DNA from: CAYTZH01 sp964442285 | GTDB taxonomy: Bacteria; Myxococcota_A; UBA9160; JAFDET01 | Assembly: GCA_964442285.1 (NCBI GenBank) | Contig: CAYTZH010000022.1 | Location: 14,642-78,641, forward strand | DNA: 64,000 nt | Direction of reading: 5' to 3' | In this document: positions 58,928 to 64,000 of the stretch, in pieces | Layout of the letters: each line of letters opens with the position of its first letter | Position numbering within the stretch: position 1 is the stretch's first letter | The notes under the pieces: model-generated | What the model saw: only the letters and a program-made list of their open reading frames with translations | The model's database searches: none | What the model was told of the DNA's origin: nothing | Position numbers and translations under genes: made by a program

Positions 58928-58954
58928 CCCACGTGGGAGGCTGCATCTAGCCCA
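58909..58954. repeat. Perfect 23-bp tandem duplication spanning a stop codon
   Basis: Identical units 58909-58931 and 58932-58954, no mismatch. Each holds GTG GGA GGC TGC ATC TAG, the last five codons and stop of the propeller gene, so the second copy is a free five-codon frame VGGCI. Confidence 0.95.
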
Positions 58955-59081
58955 GCATCGATGGCGGTGATCGGCGTTCGGCGCCGTGACCCGCCTCACT
59001 CCAGATCCGGTGCACCTCGGGCATCTTCCGCCCGAACGCTGGCTCAGCAACGTCGGGTGGACGCTGAGCAGGAGGTGCGCC

Positions 59082-60758
59082 GTGACCCAGGTGGTCATCC
59101 GCCACGAGGCGGGCTCCCGCGAGAACCAGGTCGACGAGTTCCCTCTCGAGTCGGTCCTCCGGCTCAGCTTCGGTCGCGATCCCAGCTGCGACGTCGCATA
59201 CGATCCGGAGCGCGACGATCTGGTGAGTCGCGCCCAGGCGCGCCTCGAGCGCAGCGCCGAGAACGAGCAGCGCTTCGTCCTCACCGATCTCGACAGCGCC
59301 AACGGGACCTTCCTGAACGGCACCCGGATCCACGGCAGCGTGGACGTGACCGTGGGAGACCTCGTGGCCTTCGGGGAGAACGGCCCCGCCTTCCGCTTCG
59401 ACCTCGACCCACGGCCGGAGTGGGCGATCAAGGCCACCCGGATCGGCACGCCGCTGAAGGCCACCCGGCTGGGCCGCGCGTCCGCGGACCCGGGCGGCGC
59501 GCCGACGGCGCCCTCCGCCTCCGACGCACCCACCGCACGCCCCCTGGGCGGCGTCTCCGGGATCGGACGGGCCACCGTCGAGCGGCTCCTCGACATCCAA
59601 TGGCGCGACCAGCGCCGCAACCTGATCGGCGTCGCCTGCGGCTTCCTGGCGCTCGTGGCGCTCGTCGGGGGCGTGGTGATCTTCCAGTCGGGCCGGAGCC
59701 AGGACGCGGTGGCCCGCGAGCTCGCCGCGCAGTCGGAGCAGATCGCTGCGGTCTCCGCCGCCCGGCCCATGTCGCCCCGGGAGATCACCGACGCCTACGC
59801 CGAGTCGGTGGTCTTCATCGAGTTCGCCTGGAAGCTCGTCCATACCGGGACCGGCAAGCAGGTCTTCCACCGGCACATCAACGGGGTGCCGGCGTACCTC
59901 GCGCTCGGCGACACGGTCGAGCCCTGGCTGGTGCTCGACGACGAGAACAACACCAACCGCCCGATCGGCGTGAGCGGCGCCAGCGGCACCGGCTTCGTGG
60001 TGACCGAGAACGGCTTCGTGCTCACCAATCGCCACGTGGCCGCCAACTGGCACACCCGCTACACGCTTCCGCTCCCGGGCGTCCTGTTCGGCCTCCAGCA
60101 GAACGGTCCGCCCAGGGAGCTGGGCAAGATCGGGGAGGAGGTCCGCAACCGGATCGACTTCGTCCCGTCCAAGGCCAAGCTCCTCGGCGGTGAGGCCCTC
60201 AGCGGCAAGAACATCGAGGGCCGCCTGGACTACCTGGACGTCACCTTCCGCCGCAACAAGCTCCGCATCCCCGCCCGCCTGGTGCGCGTCTCGGACACCG
60301 CCGACGTGGCGCTGATCAAGGTGGATCTGCCGGCCTCGGTCTCGAAGGTCAGGACCTTCGACAACTACGACGAGATCCGGGCCGGCGACCCGGTGACGGT
60401 CCTCGGCTACCCCGGAATGTCGCCGGGCGTGATCGTGGCCACCCAGAGCCAGGACCCGTTCAACCGCGAGCGCACCTTCAAGGTCGTGCCGGAGCCCACC
60501 GTCTCGAGCGGCAACATCGGCAAGGTGCTGCGGGGCTCGAGCCAGGTCGCCGACCAGCTGAACCTCCAGTACTTCACCCAGTACGGCGATGCCTACCAGC
60601 TGACCGTGAACTCCACCGGGGCCGGCAACAGCGGTGGGCCGGTCTTCGACGGCCAGGGACGGGTGATCGGGATCTTCACCTCGGGCATGCCGCAGATCTC
60701 CTTCGCGGTCCCCATCCGCTACGGCCTCGATCTGATGGACGTCCGCAAGGTGATGTAG
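59082..60758 (+). CDS. FHA domain, membrane-anchored trypsin-like serine protease
   Basis: 558 aa from GTG 59082, chosen because AGGAGGT lies five bases upstream. FHA domain at residues 1-110 (LSFGRDPSCDV, then LVSRAQARLER and LDSANGTFLNGTRI), a phosphothreonine reader in the cytoplasm. One membrane helix near 190 (LIGVACGFLALVALVGGVVI). The outer part is an S1/HtrA-like protease with a full triad: TNRHVAANW (His), SDTADVALIKVD (Asp), GAGNSGGPVF (Ser). With the kinase genes that follow, it may respond to phosphorylation. No PDZ domain. Confidence 0.88.
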   Translation: MTQVVIRHEAGSRENQVDEFPLESVLRLSFGRDPSCDVAYDPERDDLVSRAQARLERSAENEQRFVLTDLDSANGTFLNGTRIHGSVDVTVGDLVAFGENGPAFRFDLDPRPEWAIKATRIGTPLKATRLGRASADPGGAPTAPSASDAPTARPLGGVSGIGRATVERLLDIQWRDQRRNLIGVACGFLALVALVGGVVIFQSGRSQDAVARELAAQSEQIAAVSAARPMSPREITDAYAESVVFIEFAWKLVHTGTGKQVFHRHINGVPAYLALGDTVEPWLVLDDENNTNRPIGVSGASGTGFVVTENGFVLTNRHVAANWHTRYTLPLPGVLFGLQQNGPPRELGKIGEEVRNRIDFVPSKAKLLGGEALSGKNIEGRLDYLDVTFRRNKLRIPARLVRVSDTADVALIKVDLPASVSKVRTFDNYDEIRAGDPVTVLGYPGMSPGVIVATQSQDPFNRERTFKVVPEPTVSSGNIGKVLRGSSQVADQLNLQYFTQYGDAYQLTVNSTGAGNSGGPVFDGQGRVIGIFTSGMPQISFAVPIRYGLDLMDVRKVM

Positions 60759-60784
60759 AAGCGTTCCGGCGCGGAGTGGCCTCC

Positions 60785-62026
60785 ATGACGGACCTGGTGG
60801 GAGCTTCGATCGGCGGCTACCGGCTCACCCGCCGGCTCGGGTCGGGCGGCATGGGCGAGGTCTACGAGGCCCATCATGCCGCCCTGGGCAGGACCGTCGC
60901 CATCAAGGTGCTGGCACCGGGAGAGCCGGGCCTCACCCAGCGCTTCCTCAATGAGGCGCGGGTGCACGCGCAGCTCCAGCACCCGAACGTGGTGACCCTC
61001 TACGACTTCCTCGACTTCGGGGGACGCCCGTGCATCGTGATGGAGCTGGTCCGCGGCGAGACCCTGGACGACCGCATCCAGCGGCTCGGCGCGCTGCCCC
61101 TGTCGGAGGCGGTCTTCGTGCTCCAGGCCCTGACCCACGCCATCGCCCACGTGCACGACAAGGGCATCGTCCACCGGGACGTCAAGGCAGCGAACGTCAA
61201 GATCACCCCGGACGGCGAGGTGAAGCTCCTCGACTTCGGGATCGCCCGGGCCCACGCCCTGCCGCGGATGACGGTCGAGGGACGCTTCGTCGGCACGCTG
61301 CAGTACTCGTCGCCCGAGCAGCTGCGGGGTGAGGAGGTGGACGCCCGCTGCGACCTCTGGGCCCTCGGCGTCCTGCTCTACGAGATGGTGACGGCGCGGA
61401 TGCCCTTCGAGGCGACGTCGATGCCCGAGCTGCTCGAGAAGATCCAGAAGGCCTCCTATCCCCGCGCCGCGGTGCTGAATCCGCGCGTGCCCAAGGAGGT
61501 GGAGGCCGTGATCGCCCGCTGCCTGGCCCGGCGCATCGAGAGCCGCTACGCGGACGCTTCGGCGCTGGCCCGGGATGCGGTGGCGCTGGGTCGGGTGGTC
61601 TCCTCGCCGCGCCTGTCGACCACGAGGACCGGCCCGTGGGCGCGCCTGGATCGCTGGCGGTCGCGGCTCGCGAGCGCACCGTCGCGGCGGCTGCGCGGGT
61701 TCGCTGCGGCGGCTGCGGCGGCTGGCGCGATCGGACTCGCCTGGCTCGCCCTGGCCGGGGGGCCCGAGCCGGGGACGCCGGGGGCGGTGGCGACCCGGTC
61801 CGCTGTGGAGGCCGTGGCGCCGCTCCTCATCGACTCGCCCACCGGCCGGGCCGAGGTCTGGATCGACGGGATCCGGGTGGGAGAGACCCCCTGGCGCTCG
61901 CAGCAGCCGGTGGGCGCGCGGGTGCAGATCACCCTGCGCCGACCGGGCTACCTCGATCGCACCGCCAGCTTCGAGATCCACGAGCACGGCAATGCCTATT
62001 CGTACCCTCTTCGGAAGAAGCGCTAG
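60785..62026 (+). CDS. Ser/Thr protein kinase with C-terminal PEGA domain
   Basis: 413 aa from ATG 60785 (GGAG nine bases upstream). Hanks-type kinase: Gly-rich loop GSGGMGEVY (19-27), VAIK Lys 41, catalytic loop HRDVKAAN, metal loop DFG, and SPEQ in place of the usual APE-type sequence. A membrane helix near 315 (FAAAAAAAGAIGLAWLALAG), then an extracytoplasmic PEGA domain (GRAEVWIDGIRVGETPWRSQ) ending RRPGYLDRTASF. The 3' end overlaps the phosphatase gene by 35 bases. Confidence 0.93.
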   Translation: MTDLVGASIGGYRLTRRLGSGGMGEVYEAHHAALGRTVAIKVLAPGEPGLTQRFLNEARVHAQLQHPNVVTLYDFLDFGGRPCIVMELVRGETLDDRIQRLGALPLSEAVFVLQALTHAIAHVHDKGIVHRDVKAANVKITPDGEVKLLDFGIARAHALPRMTVEGRFVGTLQYSSPEQLRGEEVDARCDLWALGVLLYEMVTARMPFEATSMPELLEKIQKASYPRAAVLNPRVPKEVEAVIARCLARRIESRYADASALARDAVALGRVVSSPRLSTTRTGPWARLDRWRSRLASAPSRRLRGFAAAAAAAGAIGLAWLALAGGPEPGTPGAVATRSAVEAVAPLLIDSPTGRAEVWIDGIRVGETPWRSQQPVGARVQITLRRPGYLDRTASFEIHEHGNAYSYPLRKKR

Positions 62027-62852
62027 CCGCCGCGTCCGCCTCGAGGTGGACGCGGCGCTGCAGAGCGACGTCGGCTGCGTGCGGACCTGCAACGAGGACG
62101 CCGGCGTCGTCGTGAACCGTTCCGGCGGCCGACTCCTTCGCGGCGACGGCCTGCTGGTGGTGGTGGCCGACGGCATGGGGGGCCACGCCGCCGGCGACGT
62201 CGCCAGCCGGGAGGCGACGGACTGGATCCCGCGGATCTACTTCGCGCGCCCGCGCTGCGGCCATCGCGCGCTGGCACGGGCGTTCGCGCGCGCCAACCGG
62301 GCCATCCGTCGCCGCGCCCAGGCCGACCCCGCGTGCGGCGACATGGGCACGACGGCCGTGGCGCTGGCCCTGCGCGAGGGTCGGGCCTTCGCGGCCCACG
62401 TCGGGGACAGCCGCCTCTATCGCGTCCGCGAACGCCGGATCGAGCCGCTGACCCGGGACCACTCCCTGGTCCAGGACCTGGTGGAGCAGGGAGTGCTGGA
62501 GCCGAGCCAGGCCGCCCGCCACCCGGACAGCAACGTGGTCCTCCGGGCGCTCGGCACCGGACGACGGGTCCGGGTGTCGACGCTCCGCTCCCCCCTCCGG
62601 CTGGCGCCGGACGACCGCTTCGTGCTCTCGAGCGACGGCCTCCACGACCTGGTGGAGGAGGAGGAGATCCTGAAGGCGGTGGTCGACGCCGACGCCGGCG
62701 AGGGCTGCCGGGCGCTGGTGGCGCTCGCCCGCGCGCGGGGCGCACCGGACAACGTCACCGTGGCCGTGGTGCACACCCGGGCGCCCGCCCCGGAGCGCGC
62801 CGCGGTCGCGACGACGCGCATCACACGCATGACGCGAGGAGGATCGAGATGA
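61992..62852 (+). CDS. PP2C-family protein phosphatase (PrpC/Stp1 type)
   Basis: 286 aa from ATG 61992, inside the 3' end of the kinase gene. Motifs in order: VRTCNEDAG, VADGMGGHAAGD (metal-binding Asp), GDMGTTAVALAL, AHVGDSRLYRVR, LSSDGLHDLVEEEEI, and APDNVTVAVV. All metal ligands are present, so it should be active and reverse the phosphorylation made by the flanking kinases. The stop overlaps the next kinase start (ATGA). Confidence 0.93.
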   Translation: MPIRTLFGRSASRRVRLEVDAALQSDVGCVRTCNEDAGVVVNRSGGRLLRGDGLLVVVADGMGGHAAGDVASREATDWIPRIYFARPRCGHRALARAFARANRAIRRRAQADPACGDMGTTAVALALREGRAFAAHVGDSRLYRVRERRIEPLTRDHSLVQDLVEQGVLEPSQAARHPDSNVVLRALGTGRRVRVSTLRSPLRLAPDDRFVLSSDGLHDLVEEEEILKAVVDADAGEGCRALVALARARGAPDNVTVAVVHTRAPAPERAAVATTRITRMTRGGSR

Positions 62853-64000
62853 GGACCGGAGATCGCTTCGGCAGCTTCCGGATCGTGGAGAAGGTGGGCG
62901 ACGGGGGCATGGGCGAGGTGTATCGCGCCGAGGACGCGAACCTCGGGCGCACCGTGGCGCTCAAGATCCTGCGGCCGGACCTCGCGGACAATCCCACCCT
63001 GGTGGAGCGCTTCCGCAGCGAGGCCCGGCTGCTGGCCCGGCTCGAGCACCCGAACATCGCCACGGTGTTCAATCTGCTGGACGAGGGCAGCCGGATCGCC
63101 CTCGTGATGGAGTTCGTCGGCGGCGGCAGCCTGGCGGCGCTGCTCCGGCAGCGCCAGCGCCTCTCGCCCGAGGACGCGGTGGCCTACGTGCTCCAGATCC
63201 TGCACGGCGTCGGCTACGCCCACGGGGCCGGCGTGGTCCACCGCGACCTGAAGCCCTCGAACGTCATGCTCAGCGAGCAGGGCAACGTGAAGCTGGTGGA
63301 CTTCGGCATCGCCCGCGTGATCGGCTCGGGCCGCCTGACCCGCAGCGGACACCTGGTCGGCACCCTGGAGTACATGGCGCCGGAGCAGGTGAAGGGCGGG
63401 GAGGGCGACGCCCGCTCCGACCTCTACGCGGTCGGGATCATCCTGTTCGAGCTGCTGGCCGGCCGGCTGCCCTTCGAGGGTGACACGGACTACGACCTGA
63501 TCCGGGCCCAGGTGGAGCAGGCGCCGCCGTCTCTGGCGGACCTGGGTACGCCGGTGGACGAGGCCCTCGAGGCGGTGCTGCGCCGGGCCCTCGAGAAGGA
63601 GCCCGAGGCACGCTTCCTCGACGCGGCCACCTTCGCCCAGGCCCTCGGCGACGCCGTCCCCGAGGCGCGCCACACGGTGCCGCCGCTGCCGAAGACCCAG
63701 CCCTTCGCCGTGCGCGGCGCCTGGCGGCGGTTCGCTCCGGGCCTGCCGAGCGAGCGGATCGGTCTGGTGCTGGCGTGCCTGCTGGCGCTGGTGGTCGCGG
63801 CCGAGGGTGCGTACCTGGCGTCGGGCTGGGTCGGCGATGCGGCTCCGCCCGAGCGTCGCGAGGACCGCATCGTGCGGAGCCTGGAATCCGACGCCGGAGC
63901 GCTCCCCGAGCGGGCGACCTCCGCATCGCTCACCCCGCGCGCGGCGGCGCCGATCCGGGCGCCGCCGCCCGACGCCGGCACTGGGACGCCGCCTCCGCGG
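62849..64000 (+). CDS. Ser/Thr protein kinase, 3' end outside window
   Basis: 384 codons visible, running off the window with no stop. ATG 62849 overlaps the phosphatase stop (ATGA), with GAGGAGGATCG upstream. Hanks-type kinase: GDGGMGEVY (17-25), VALK with Lys 39, HRDLKPSN (131-138), DFG (151-153), and APEQ. A membrane helix near 302-325 (GLVLACLLALVVAAEGAYLA) is followed by a Pro/Ala-rich extracytoplasmic part that is cut off. Confidence 0.93.
   Translation, partial: MRTGDRFGSFRIVEKVGDGGMGEVYRAEDANLGRTVALKILRPDLADNPTLVERFRSEARLLARLEHPNIATVFNLLDEGSRIALVMEFVGGGSLAALLRQRQRLSPEDAVAYVLQILHGVGYAHGAGVVHRDLKPSNVMLSEQGNVKLVDFGIARVIGSGRLTRSGHLVGTLEYMAPEQVKGGEGDARSDLYAVGIILFELLAGRLPFEGDTDYDLIRAQVEQAPPSLADLGTPVDEALEAVLRRALEKEPEARFLDAATFAQALGDAVPEARHTVPPLPKTQPFAVRGAWRRFAPGLPSERIGLVLACLLALVVAAEGAYLASGWVGDAAPPERREDRIVRSLESDAGALPERATSASLTPRAAAPIRAPPPDAGTGTPPPR

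Noticed and set aside
55355..59788. 1477-codon minus-strand open frame across four genes
   Set aside because: Opposite several genes with strong family matches and without any motif of its own.
1..64000. CRISPR array, insertion sequences or transposases
   Set aside because: No regularly spaced repeat array and no transposase-like protein was seen; all repeats found are two- or three-copy local duplications.

Overview
The window is a very GC-rich (roughly 70 % or more by eye) bacterial chromosome segment. The order infC-rpmI-rplT-pheS-pheT-ihfA-merR, the Tad pilus locus, the DUF1501/DUF1800 pair, lipoproteins with YVTN propellers, and the FHA/Ser-Thr kinase/PP2C cluster together suggest an uncultured deltaproteobacterial-type lineage (Myxococcota, Desulfobacterota or Binatota-like). 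That placement is inference; no rRNA is present.

Layout. 1-5334: end of guaA, dnaE and a secreted protein. 5353-11014: a promoter, tRNA-Val and the translation operon infC (apparently with an AUC start), rpmI, rplT, pheS, pheT, ihfA, merR. 11056-15408 (minus): three hypothetical genes, then a DUF1501 protein and a DUF1800 lipoprotein. 15602-20350: an ExeA-like ATPase, an ArnT-like glycosyltransferase and two PAP2 phosphatases, plausibly envelope lipid or glycan modification. 20363-26353: tRNA-Pro, a CBS protein, an MFS transporter, and a glycyl radical enzyme with its activase behind an AT-rich palindrome. 26388-38313 (minus): a complete Tad/Flp pilus operon of eleven genes headed by an ECF sigma factor gene. 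38406-42873: putative metal-binding proteins, an acyl-CoA dehydrogenase, a peptidoglycan-binding-like protein and an alpha/beta hydrolase. 42892-43599: a VapBC toxin-antitoxin pair with a clear operator. 43648-49227: small hypothetical proteins, an ankyrin-DUF4253 protein, CreD, a frameshifted gene and a HEAGH membrane protein. 49364-53929: a degenerate GGDEF-EAL protein, an AAA_28 remnant and a HerA-like ATPase. 54273-58927: DUF937, BON-LysM and helix-hairpin-helix proteins and a large propeller lipoprotein with a heme-c motif. 59082-64000: FHA-protease, kinase, PP2C phosphatase and a second kinase, cut by the window end.

The most unusual feature is recurrent short tandem duplication of sequence spanning stop codons (periods 20, 23, 23, 25, 26 and 34 bp, none a multiple of three). 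At three operon junctions (cpaF-tadB, tadB-tadC, vapB-vapC) the duplicated segment carries an overlapping stop/start. Each duplication leaves an 8-10 codon minicistron whose own stop overlaps the next gene's start, so a chain of stop/start couplings is kept. I know of no description of this pattern.
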